From: Aquipuribacter hungaricus
GTDB taxonomy: Bacteria > Actinomycetota > Actinomycetes > Actinomycetales > JBBAYJ01
Length of the DNA: 64,000 nucleotides
Reading direction: 5' to 3' (one strand)
Assembly (NCBI RefSeq): GCF_042663885.1
Contig: NZ_JBHSXV010000001.1
Below are positions 27,178 to 35,161 of this stretch, piece by piece (position 1 is the first letter of the stretch; every line of letters starts with the position of its first letter). A program made the position numbers and the translations under genes. The notes beneath the pieces were generated by a model that did no database searches, was not told the DNA's origin, and saw only the letters and a program-made list of their open reading frames with translations.

Positions 27178-28300
27178 TCAGGGCAGCAGCGCGTCCACCG
27201 GAGCGACGACGTCCTCGACGGTCGACCCGAGGGACCCGGTCGTCAGACCGCCGCCCTTGCCGCCGCCGTTGCCGCCGCCGTTGCCGCCGCCGTTGCCGCC
27301 ACCGTTCCCGCCGTTGCCGCCGCTGTTGCCGCCGCCGTTCCCACCGGCGTTGCCGTTACCGCCGCCGTTGCCACCGGCGTTCCCGTTGCCGCCGCCGTTC
27401 CCACCGGCGTTGCCGTTACCGCCGCCGTTGCCGCCAGTGTTCCCGTTACCGCCGCCGTTGCCGCCAGTGTTCCCGTTCCCGCCGCCGTTACCGCCGCCGT
27501 TCCCGTTGTCACCGCCGCCATTGCCACCGCCGTTGCCGTTGCCGCCGTTGCCGCCGCCGTTGCCGTTCCCGCCGCCGTTGCCGGGCGCGGGCGCAGGCGC
27601 GGGTGCCGGGGCAGCCGGCGGGTCGACGACAGGGGGCTTCGGTGCAGGAGGCGCCGGCGCGGGCCGGGCCGGCTGGGGCGCGGGCACGGCAGGAGCAGGC
27701 GCCGGAGCAGCGGGGGCCGCCGGGGCGGGCGCGGCGCCACCGGGGCGGGGCGCGGGCGCTGCGCCGGTCCCCGGTGCCGGGGTGCCCGGGGCCGGGGCGC
27801 CGGGCGCCGGGGTGCCCGGGGTGCCGGCCGCGGGAGCGCCGGGGACCGCAGGACCTGCCGGGGTCCCGGGCCCCGCAGCAGCGGGCGCGCCGGGCGGCAC
27901 CGCACCCGGGACGGCCGGACCGGCCGCGGCGTCCGCCGGCGCACCGCCGGGAGCCCCTGCCGCGCCGGGCCGGAGCACCCCGGTCGAGCGGGCGGCCGCG
28001 GCGGGCCCGGTGGTGAACAGGCTCGCCCCCGCCCGGCAGCCGTGCGGAGCCGGCGTCCGCCGGGACGCCTGCGGTCGGCGCGCCGGCCGCGACGGGCTCG
28101 TCGGCGAGCGGGACCGGGCCGGGGCCCACGCCGACAGGCCGCGGGACGCCGCCGGTGTCCCCGTCGCGCGACAGCGCCAGCGTCAGCCACACGGTCATGA
28201 CGACCAGCAGGACGAGGGCGGCCACGACGGCGACGCGCACGGCGACGGACTGGACGTCCACGTCACGCCAGGCAGGACGGCTTCCGGTGGTCATGCTCAT
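27178..28300 (-). CDS. single-pass membrane protein with Pro/Ala and Gly/Asn repeats, apparent frameshift at a C5 tract
   Basis: ATG 28300 opens MSMTTGSRPAWRDVDVQSVA, then one membrane helix (VRVAVVAALVLLVVMTVWL) and a Pro/Gly-rich segment to SARLPGG. At ccccc 28026-28030 the frame turns to shadow, while the next frame continues naturally as GASLFTTGPAAAARSTG, a Pro/Ala-rich stalk, a long Gly/Asn repeat and the tail STVEDVVAPVDALLP. Removing one base of the C5 run joins them into about 373 residues. The downstream piece could be a separate gene from a GTG at 27978, but it has no ribosome site and no export signal. Possible cell-surface or wall-associated protein; homopolymer error or slippage cannot be separated here. 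Confidence 0.5.
27247..27588. repeat. Gly/Asn-coding tandem repeat with 12- and 30-bp periods
   Basis: On the minus strand this encodes GGGN and GGNGN units. In its centre five near-identical 30-bp units encode GGGNGN(A/T)GGN. The plus strand gives a meaningless Pro/Leu frame. The repeat is prone to slippage and to assembly collapse. Confidence 0.9.
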
Positions 28301-28457
28301 GAGGGGGGTCTCCTCGGTGCGCGGGTGGTGCAGCGGCGACCACGAGCAGTCACCGACCGGTCGGTCGGATCCTTGTGGCGGTCACCCGGTCGGACCATAG
28401 TGACCCATCGTTCCCTGACGGTCACCCCAATCCCACGTGCACGCTGAGAGGTCACCT

Positions 28458-31061
28458 GTGAACAGACGACGTTGGGTACCGGCCGCCGCCGCGTCCGTGC
28501 TCGCGCTCTCCCTCGTCCCGGGCGCGCAGGCTGCCCCGCCCGAGGACCGCACCACCCGCGGCTCCGCCGAGGAGGCGGCCACGGCCGTCGGCCAGGGCCG
28601 GGCGGCCCAGGTCTCCGCCGCGCGGTCCTCCGCCGCCGCGGCGAGCACCGCCCCCGGCAGCCTGGTCGCCGCGCCCCGGCTGCCGGGCAAGCCCCGCAAC
28701 GACGTCATCGAGGACGTGCCGGTCGACCCGGCCGACGCCTCCCTCCCGCTCAACCTCGTCCCTTACCACGAGTTCGCGCCCCGGCTGCGGGCGCTGCAGG
28801 CCAGCGAGCGCGTGAGCGTCGAGGTCATCGGCCAGAGTGCCAAGGGCCGCGACCTGCACATGGTCGTCGTCACCTCCCCCATGACCGACGCGGAGTGGGC
28901 CGAGTGGCAGCGGCTGTCCGACCTGCGCTCGGAGGACCCGGTGGCCGCCGCGGCCCTGCAGGCCTCGGGCGGCTACGACGGCTGGAAGACGCCGCTGTTC
29001 GTCAACGACAACATCCACGGCAACGAGTGGGAGGGCACGGACGCGGCCTTCGGGCTGCTGGACGAGCTCGCCTTCTCCGAGGACGAGGCCGTCGCCCGCC
29101 TCGCCGACGAGCACGTCATCGCGGTCGTCGTGTCGATGAACCCGGACGGCCGGGTCGCGGCGACGCGGGCCAACGGCAACGGCTTCGACATGAACCGCGA
29201 CTTCATCACCCAGTCGCAGGCGGAGGTCCGCGCGCTGCGCGACCAGCTCATCCGCTACGAGCCGCTCACCATGATCGACCTGCACGGCTACGTCGCCCGC
29301 ACCCTCATCGAGCCCACGACCGGCCCGCACGGCGAGAACTACGAGTACGACCTCTACATCCGCAACGCCCTGCGCAACGGGCTGGCGATGGAGGCCCAGG
29401 TCGTGGCCGACAACGCCGCCGACCTCGCGCCCTACTACGGCGGCTCCTACACCGCCGCGGAGATCCCGTTCCGCGACTACACCGACGGCTGGGACGACTG
29501 GCCGCCGATCTTCACGCCGATGTACGCGATGCTCCACGGCGCGGTCGGGCACACCATCGAGTTCCCCCTCAACCCCCGCGGCGCGACGCTCACGCAGGAC
29601 GAGCGCTGGAACCGCACGCGGATCAACACCGGCGTCGCCCGGTCCGCCATGGAGGCGAACCTGGCCTGGAGCAACGAGAACGCCCCGACGCTGCTCGCCG
29701 ACCAGATCGAGCAGTTCCGCCGCGGCGAGGCCGGTGAGCCGTCGCGCCCCATCGACGACCCGCTGGCGCTGGACCTGGGCACCGACGCGGGCGACCCCGA
29801 CGACCCCACCGACGACATCGACAACACCGCGACGCTGCCCCAGGACTACCCGCGCGCCTACGTCGTGCCCGCGGGCGAGGCGCAGCGCAGCGAGACCGCG
29901 GCCGCGCGCGTCGTGCAGTTCCTGCTGGACAACGACGTCGAGGTCCACCGCACCGTGGGCACCACCACGATCGGCGGGACGCGCTACGCGGCGGGCTCCT
30001 ACGTCGTGGACATGCACCAGGCCAAGCGCGGGATGGCGAACACCATCCTCGACGTGGGCGAGGACGTCACCGAGCTCTACCCGACCATGTACGACATCTC
30101 TGCGTGGAGCCTCGCCTCGCTGTGGGGCGCGGACGTGGACGTCGTGCAGGACGGGTCGCTGCCGGAGGACCGGCTCGACGAGGTCGACGAGGCGGCTGCC
30201 ACCGGCAGCGTCCCCGCCGGCCGCCGGCCCGCCTACGTCCTGTCGGTCGACAGCAGCGAGGGCGTCGCGGCGGTCAACCGGCTGGTCGCCGAGGGCGCCG
30301 AGGTCACCCGGCTCGCCGACGGCACCTTCCAGGTCCGCGCCGACCGCGCCCTCGTCGCGGCCGTCGCCGCCGGGACCGGCGTCGACCTCACCGCCGCCCG
30401 GCAGGGCCGGCTCCGGCCCGGCCAGACCGTCGCCGCCACCCGGGTCGCCGCCGCGGCGTCCGACCAGGAGGTGTTCGCGCTGCGCGGGATGGGCTTCGAG
30501 GTCACCCCCGTGACCACCGCCGGCTTCAACGACGGCACGTACGGCTTCGGCGACTTCGACGCCCTGTACGTCGGCACCGGCACCCTCGACCCCACGGCGC
30601 TCACCGGCGCTGCGGCGTCGGGCTTCTCGGCCTTCCTCGCCGACGGCGGCAACGTGGTCGGCCGGGGCGCGGGCGGGGTCACCTTCAACAGCCGGGCCGG
30701 GCTCCTGCCGGTCACCGCCACGGCGGCCCGCTCCGACGCCAACGGCATCGTCGCGGTCGTCAACGACCCCGCCTCTCCCCTGACCGGCGGCGCGCCCGAC
30801 GAGTCCTTCGTCAGCTCCCCGCGCTACTTCTCGGGCGTCGGTGCCGGGGTGCGCGTCGACCAGCGGCTCGCGACCGGCGACTTCTTCCTCGCCGGGCACT
30901 GGGTCGGCCAGGAGGAGGCTGCCGGCCAGCCCGTCGTCGTCAGCGGGGTGTCCGCCCAGGGCGCCGAGGTGGCCCTGTTCGCCACCGAGCCGCTGTACCG
31001 CGGCCACCCGCAGGGGCTCTTCCCGCAGGTCGCCGCCGCGCTGTGGGGAGGGGTCGCCTGA
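28458..31061 (+). CDS. secreted M14-family zinc carboxypeptidase-like protein
   Basis: 867 residues. GTG at 28458 has GAGAGG six bases upstream and starts a signal peptide (NRRRWVPAAAASVLALSLVP, cleavage near AQA-AP). The zinc site is H187-x-x-E190 in NDNIHGNEWEG with His276 in MIDLHGYV; the likely general base is Glu368 in HTIEFPLN. Asn/Arg substrate motif MNRDF (about 253) is present. The C-terminal 450 residues form Ig-like or glutamine-amidotransferase-like beta/alpha modules (VVGRGAGGVTFNSRAGLL). Probably digests extracellular peptides. A hairpin follows the stop. Confidence 0.9.
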   Translation: MNRRRWVPAAAASVLALSLVPGAQAAPPEDRTTRGSAEEAATAVGQGRAAQVSAARSSAAAASTAPGSLVAAPRLPGKPRNDVIEDVPVDPADASLPLNLVPYHEFAPRLRALQASERVSVEVIGQSAKGRDLHMVVVTSPMTDAEWAEWQRLSDLRSEDPVAAAALQASGGYDGWKTPLFVNDNIHGNEWEGTDAAFGLLDELAFSEDEAVARLADEHVIAVVVSMNPDGRVAATRANGNGFDMNRDFITQSQAEVRALRDQLIRYEPLTMIDLHGYVARTLIEPTTGPHGENYEYDLYIRNALRNGLAMEAQVVADNAADLAPYYGGSYTAAEIPFRDYTDGWDDWPPIFTPMYAMLHGAVGHTIEFPLNPRGATLTQDERWNRTRINTGVARSAMEANLAWSNENAPTLLADQIEQFRRGEAGEPSRPIDDPLALDLGTDAGDPDDPTDDIDNTATLPQDYPRAYVVPAGEAQRSETAAARVVQFLLDNDVEVHRTVGTTTIGGTRYAAGSYVVDMHQAKRGMANTILDVGEDVTELYPTMYDISAWSLASLWGADVDVVQDGSLPEDRLDEVDEAAATGSVPAGRRPAYVLSVDSSEGVAAVNRLVAEGAEVTRLADGTFQVRADRALVAAVAAGTGVDLTAARQGRLRPGQTVAATRVAAAASDQEVFALRGMGFEVTPVTTAGFNDGTYGFGDFDALYVGTGTLDPTALTGAAASGFSAFLADGGNVVGRGAGGVTFNSRAGLLPVTATAARSDANGIVAVVNDPASPLTGGAPDESFVSSPRYFSGVGAGVRVDQRLATGDFFLAGHWVGQEEAAGQPVVVSGVSAQGAEVALFATEPLYRGHPQGLFPQVAAALWGGVA

Positions 31062-31068
31062 CCCGTGA

Positions 31069-31096
31069 CCCCCGGTCCCGGACGGACGACCGGGGG
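31069..31096. terminator. hairpin between convergent M14 and MoaD-like genes
   Basis: A 9-bp stem (cccccggtc 31069-31077 with gaccggggg 31088-31096) and a ten-base loop lie directly after the M14 stop and just before the stop of the MoaD-like gene on the other strand. It may serve both. Confidence 0.55.
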
Positions 31097-31098
31097 CG

Positions 31099-31386
31099 CT
31101 AGCCCCCGGCCACCGACTGGATGACCTCGACGGCCTGGCCGCCCCGCACCGGGGTGGCCAGGCCGTCGGCCTGCCGCACGTCGGTCCCGTCGACGTAGAC
31201 GTTGACGAAGCGCCGCAGCGCGGCCGTCTCGTCGCGGACCCGCCGCTCCAGCGCGGGGTGGCTCGCGCGGAGCCCGTCGAGCAGGCCCCCCAGGGTGGCG
31301 TCGGCGGGAGCGGGCAGCTCGAGCTCGCGCTGCCCCCCGGCGTCGGCCGACAGCACCCGGGGCACCCGCAGCCGGACGGTGCCCAC
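31099..31386 (-). CDS. MoaD/ThiS-type ubiquitin-like protein
   Basis: 95 residues of beta-grasp type. RELELPAPADATLGGLLDGL and FVNVYVDGTDVR (about 61-72) match MoaD/ThiS strands, and the protein ends VAGG, the C-terminal di-glycine needed for adenylation and thiocarboxylate or isopeptide chemistry. No moa or thi gene is nearby. The GTG overlaps by one base the TAG of the propeller gene (TAGTG), so the two are tightly coupled. It could act in sulfur transfer or as a protein modifier. TAG is a genuine stop here because Gly-Gly is terminal. Confidence 0.88.
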   Translation of the reverse strand: MGTVRLRVPRVLSADAGGQRELELPAPADATLGGLLDGLRASHPALERRVRDETAALRRFVNVYVDGTDVRQADGLATPVRGGQAVEVIQSVAGG

Positions 31387-32564
31387 TAGGCCCCGACCGG
31401 CGCCGCGGCACCCCGGACGACGGCGGCGCGGACGCTGAGCACGTCCGGCAGGCCGCGGGCCACCTCCACGAAGGAGCGGCCGCCGTCCGCGGAGGCGTAG
31501 ACGTCGCCGCCGCGGGTGCCGAGGTACACTCCGGTCGCCCCGTCGTCCTGCCCGCCGACCGCCCCGTCGACCGCCCCGTCAGCCGCGTCGCCGTCCTGCC
31601 CGCCGGGGGCCGTCCCGGCGTCGTCGACGCACGCCGCGTCCCGCAGCACCGCGTTCCAGCACCCGTCGGGCAGGCCCTGCCCCGACGCTGTCCAGGTCGA
31701 GCCGGCGTCGTCGGAGCGGTGCACCTGCAGCCGCCCGCCCGGTGGCACCCGCTCGCCGTCGGCTACCAGGGGCACCACCCAGACCCGGCCCGCGGTCGCG
31801 GGGTCGGCGAGCACGACGAAGCCGAAGTCGCTCGGCAGCCCGTCGGCGATCGACACCCACGTGTCCCCGGAGTCGTCGCTGCGGTAGACGCCGTGGTGGT
31901 TCTGCGCGTAGAGCCGGGCGGGGTCGCCGGCGTCGCGGGCGATCTTGTGCACGCACTGGCCGAACTCGGGCGCGGGCCCGGGGAAGAAGTACGCCGAGAT
32001 GCCCGAGTTCCTGGGCTGCCAGGACCCGCCGCCGTCCTCGCTGCGGTAGACGCCGCCCGTGCTCATCGCCACGTGCACCGTGCCGTCGACGGGGCTCGGG
32101 AGCACCGAGTGCGCGGCCGCCCCGCCGTACCCGGCACCCCAGTGCTCGCGGTGCGGGTGGTCCCACAGCCCGCGGACCAGGTCGAAGTGCTCGCCGCCGT
32201 CGGTCGAGCGCCACAGCGAGATGGGCTCGCAGCCGGCCCACACGACGCCCGGCCGGTCCTCGCCGTCCGGCTGCAGCTGCCAGATCCGCGCCAGCGCCGC
32301 GCCGTCCCCCTCGTCGAAGCGGATGCTGCCGCGCTCCGGCTCCGACCACGTGGCGCCCAGGTCGTCCGAGCGCAGCACCGAGGGTCCCCAGTGCTCGGAC
32401 CGGGTGCCGACGAGCAGGCGGGTGGAGCCGCCGCGGGTGTCGACGGCGACGCTGGGCACCTCCTGCATGAGCAGGAGCGGGTCGGACAGCCGCCACTCCC
32501 GGCGGTCCTCGCTCGTGGCCAGCCACAGGCCCTTGCGCGTCCCGATGCACAGCACGACGGTCAT
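31386..32564 (-). CDS. BNR/YVTN-type beta-propeller protein (sialidase/VPS10-like fold)
   Basis: 392 residues. Several Asp-box (BNR) units are visible: RSDDLGATWSE (about 66), RSTDGGEHF (about 122), RSEDGGGSW (about 175), RSDDSGDTW (about 226), RSDDAGSTW and SADGGRSF. They give a six- or seven-bladed propeller. The N-terminus MTVVLCIGTRKGLWL has no signal peptide, so it is cytoplasmic, and catalytic sialidase Arg/Tyr residues are not evident. A Gly/Asp/Ala-rich insertion (GGQDGDAADGAV) interrupts one blade. ATG at 32564 has GAGGAG. It is coupled to the MoaD-like gene by TAGTG. Its partner or ligand is unknown. Confidence 0.85.
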   Translation of the reverse strand: MTVVLCIGTRKGLWLATSEDRREWRLSDPLLLMQEVPSVAVDTRGGSTRLLVGTRSEHWGPSVLRSDDLGATWSEPERGSIRFDEGDGAALARIWQLQPDGEDRPGVVWAGCEPISLWRSTDGGEHFDLVRGLWDHPHREHWGAGYGGAAAHSVLPSPVDGTVHVAMSTGGVYRSEDGGGSWQPRNSGISAYFFPGPAPEFGQCVHKIARDAGDPARLYAQNHHGVYRSDDSGDTWVSIADGLPSDFGFVVLADPATAGRVWVVPLVADGERVPPGGRLQVHRSDDAGSTWTASGQGLPDGCWNAVLRDAACVDDAGTAPGGQDGDAADGAVDGAVGGQDDGATGVYLGTRGGDVYASADGGRSFVEVARGLPDVLSVRAAVVRGAAAPVGA

Positions 32565-32709
32565 GGGTTTACTCCTCGGTCTCGGGTGGGCACTGCACCG
32601 GGTGACCGTCCGGGAGGCCGGGACTGATCGGTCGTCCGGCTGCGGCCCGGCGCGCACCTGACGGCCTCCGCGGGCCCGAGCCGTCGGCAGCACCCTGGAA
32701 GGCACACCC

Positions 32710-33402
32710 ATGAAGGTCGTCATCGCCGGAGGCCACGGCGCGGTCGCCCGCCTCACCGGTCGCAGGCTCGTCGAGACCGGGCACGAGGTCCTGGGGGTCG
32801 TCCGCGACCCCGCCCACGTGGAGGACCTCACCGCCGACGGGATGGGTGCCGCCGTGCTCGACCTCGAGCAGGCCCGCACCGCGGAGATGGCGGCGCTGCT
32901 CGCCGGCGCCGGGTGCGTCGTGTTCGCCGCCGGGGCCGGCCCGGGCAGCGGCGCCGCCCGCAAGGACACGGTCGACCGGGGCGCCGCCGTGCTGCTCGCC
33001 GACGCGGCCGTGCTGGCGGGCGTGCGCGCCTACCTGCTCGTCTCCAGCGCGGGCGTGGAGTCCGTGCGCGACGGGGCCGAGCCCGACGGCGTCGACGAGA
33101 CGATGCTCGCCTACCTGCGCGCCAAGCTCCGGGCCGAGGACGAGGTGCTCGCCCGCGCCGACCTGGACGTGCTCGTGCTCCGCCCCGGCCACCTCACCGA
33201 CGACCCGCCCACGGGCAGGGTCCGGCTGCGGGCCGATGCCGTCGAGGGCAGCGTGCCGCGCGCCGACGTCGCCGAGGTGCTCGCGGAGGTGGTCGAGCTG
33301 GTCGAGGCCGGGACGCTCCCCCGGGCCACCGTGCTGGAGCTGGTGGGCGGCGAGGAGCCCGTCGTCGAGGCCGTCACCGCCGGGCTGGGCCGCCAGGACT
33401 GA
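32710..33402 (+). CDS. NAD(P)-binding SDR-like protein
   Basis: 230 residues of the atypical short-chain dehydrogenase group. MKVVIAGGHGAVARLTGRRL (1-20) is the Rossmann GxxGxxG-type loop. AYLLVSSAGVES (about 104-115) and MLAYLRAKLRAEDEV (about 130-144, with YxxxK-like YLRAK) place the catalytic segment; LRPGHLTDDPPTG follows. This resembles the YhfK/NAD(P)H-binding family. ATG at 32710 has GGAAGG. It is flanked by unrelated genes, and the substrate is unknown. Confidence 0.88.
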   Translation: MKVVIAGGHGAVARLTGRRLVETGHEVLGVVRDPAHVEDLTADGMGAAVLDLEQARTAEMAALLAGAGCVVFAAGAGPGSGAARKDTVDRGAAVLLADAAVLAGVRAYLLVSSAGVESVRDGAEPDGVDETMLAYLRAKLRAEDEVLARADLDVLVLRPGHLTDDPPTGRVRLRADAVEGSVPRADVAEVLAEVVELVEAGTLPRATVLELVGGEEPVVEAVTAGLGRQD

Positions 33403-33471
33403 CCCGGCGGGGCCGGCCCGGGCGATCGCCCGCGCTCGGTCAGGCTGCCCGGGGCGACCGCCTGCGGTGGG

Positions 33472-34974
33472 TCAGGCGGCCCGGGCACCCGCCGTGGCGG
33501 CCGGCACCATCACAGGTGGCGCGCCGGGCGGGGGGACGGTCGCCGGGTGGTCGTCGGCAGGCGTCCGCTGGGCGGGGACACCGGGGACGCCCGGCACCGG
33601 GGCGGTGTGCTGCGGGCGGGCGACGGCCGACGGGTCCTCCGCCGGTCCGGCGTCCCCTGCGCCGTGAGGCTGCTCCGTCGGCTCGGCGGGCTGCCGGACC
33701 AGGCACGCCCCGCCGACCAGGACGGCCGGCACCATGACGAGGACGAGCGCCCACAGGACCGGCACGAGCTCGGCCAGCCCGCCGGCCACCACGGCGGCGA
33801 GGGCCTGACCCGCGGTGGTCGCGCCGACGATGACGCTGATGGCCACGGCCCGCAGCTCGCGCGGCAGGCGGGGCCCGCCGACGACGTTGGCGGGCGTCGT
33901 CGCCACGAAGAGCAGCCCGGCCACGACGAACGCCGCGACGCCCAGGGCGGCGGCGACCCACCAGGACAGGGAGCCGGCGACCGGTCCGCCCACGAGGTCG
34001 GGGGCGTGGACCAGCGTCGCGGCCCACCCCGCGGCGGCCAGGCCGGCGACGGCGAGCGCGGGCAGGGCCGTCAGGCGGGCCGTGGTGCGCAGCAGGGACG
34101 ACGCGCTGCCGTCCAGGGCCACCCGCGCCGTGCCCACCAGGGTGAGCGCGGTCGTGGCCGCGAGCAGGACGGGGGCCAGCCACGAGGCGCCGCCGAGGTC
34201 CCGCACGGCCCAGACGACGAGCAGGGTCTCCGACGCCGTCGCGGAGAAGGTCGCGCCGAGGGTGAGGACCACCGCGCGCCGCACCGTGGCGTCCCCGAGG
34301 ACGACGGCGACGGCGGCACCGGTCGTCCCGCCCGCTCCCCCGGTCGCGCCGGCCGTGCCGCCGGTCGTGGTGCCCGTGGTGCTGGCGGGGTCCCGGGAGG
34401 GCAGCGGCGGCAGGCCGGTGAGCACCGCGGCCGAGGCCACGAAGGTCACCGCGTTGACGGCGAGGGCGGTCGAGGGGTCGCCCACGCCGAGCGCGAGCGC
34501 CCCGAGCAGGTACCCGACGAGGACGGTGACGTCCTGCGTGATGCCGGTGAGCGCGACCGAGGGCCCGTACCGGTCGGGGTCGACGAGCTCCACCTGCGCG
34601 GCGGACCGGGCGCCGGCGAACGCCGGGGAGGCCAGGCCTGCCACGGCGGCCAGCGCCACCGTGACGCCGACCGGGGCGGGCACGAGGAGCAGGAGGAACG
34701 CGGCGGCACGGACCAGGTCGGCGCCGACCATGACCGTGCGGCGGTCCAGGTGGTCCACGAGGCCGGCGACGAGCTGGCCCGGGCCGAGCCACGCGACCAG
34801 GGAGGCGCCGACGGCGGCACCGGCCCAGGCCGCGGACCCGCTGCGGTCCATGACGAGGACGACCAGGGCGAGCCGGGCCGCCCAGTCGCCGATCTCGCTC
34901 AGCACCTGCGAGGCCCAGAGCTGGCGGAAGCCACGGTCGGCCAGCGGCCGCGCGAGGTCCAGGACCCTGCTCAT
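33472..34974 (-). CDS. MFS transporter
   Basis: 500 residues with about twelve hydrophobic helices in two halves. FRQLWASQVLSEIGDWAARL (about 17-36) is the typical first helix of the drug/macrolide-efflux-like MFS group. GLVDHLDRRTVMVGADLVRA (about 69-88) is the cytoplasmic loop between helices 2 and 3. A Thr/Gly-rich central loop (residues about 205-225) links the halves. The last 75 residues are a Pro/Ala-rich cytoplasmic tail. ATG at 34974 has GAGGGGGG. The substrate cannot be told; an export role is only a family tendency. Confidence 0.85.
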   Translation of the reverse strand: MSRVLDLARPLADRGFRQLWASQVLSEIGDWAARLALVVLVMDRSGSAAWAGAAVGASLVAWLGPGQLVAGLVDHLDRRTVMVGADLVRAAAFLLLLVPAPVGVTVALAAVAGLASPAFAGARSAAQVELVDPDRYGPSVALTGITQDVTVLVGYLLGALALGVGDPSTALAVNAVTFVASAAVLTGLPPLPSRDPASTTGTTTGGTAGATGGAGGTTGAAVAVVLGDATVRRAVVLTLGATFSATASETLLVVWAVRDLGGASWLAPVLLAATTALTLVGTARVALDGSASSLLRTTARLTALPALAVAGLAAAGWAATLVHAPDLVGGPVAGSLSWWVAAALGVAAFVVAGLLFVATTPANVVGGPRLPRELRAVAISVIVGATTAGQALAAVVAGGLAELVPVLWALVLVMVPAVLVGGACLVRQPAEPTEQPHGAGDAGPAEDPSAVARPQHTAPVPGVPGVPAQRTPADDHPATVPPPGAPPVMVPAATAGARAA

Positions 34975-35124
34975 CCGTCCCCCCTCGCCTGCCGCGGGGC
35001 CCGTGCCGTGGACCGGCTCCGACCTCCGTGCTGGGGGTCATCGGCACGCCGGCCCCCGGACGTGAGCGCCGACATCGACCGGTTCGTCCCGCCGGGCGCC
35101 ACCGGCCGGCCCCGCGGGCAGTGG

Positions 35125-35153
35125 CCGGCTCGGCCCCGGGGGGGCCGGACCGG
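35125..35153 (-). terminator. rtcB terminator hairpin
   Basis: A 7-bp GC stem (35131-35137 with 35141-35147), extended by a wobble and four more pairs across one mismatch, lies nine bases past the TGA at 35162. Its position fits the full-length rtcB end and not the earlier TAG. Confidence 0.55.
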
Positions 35154-35161
35154 CGTGGGGG

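Noticed and set aside
27089..28447. A Pro/Leu-rich plus-strand frame over the Gly/Asn repeat
   Set aside because: It is the complement of the Gly/Asn repeat. The minus-strand frame has a membrane helix, a natural stalk and a non-repetitive tail.
33419..33432. CGGGCGATCGCCCG palindrome containing GCGATCGC
   Set aside because: It is a single copy in a short convergent gap and is probably part of a weak terminator. There is no evidence of a wider repeat family.
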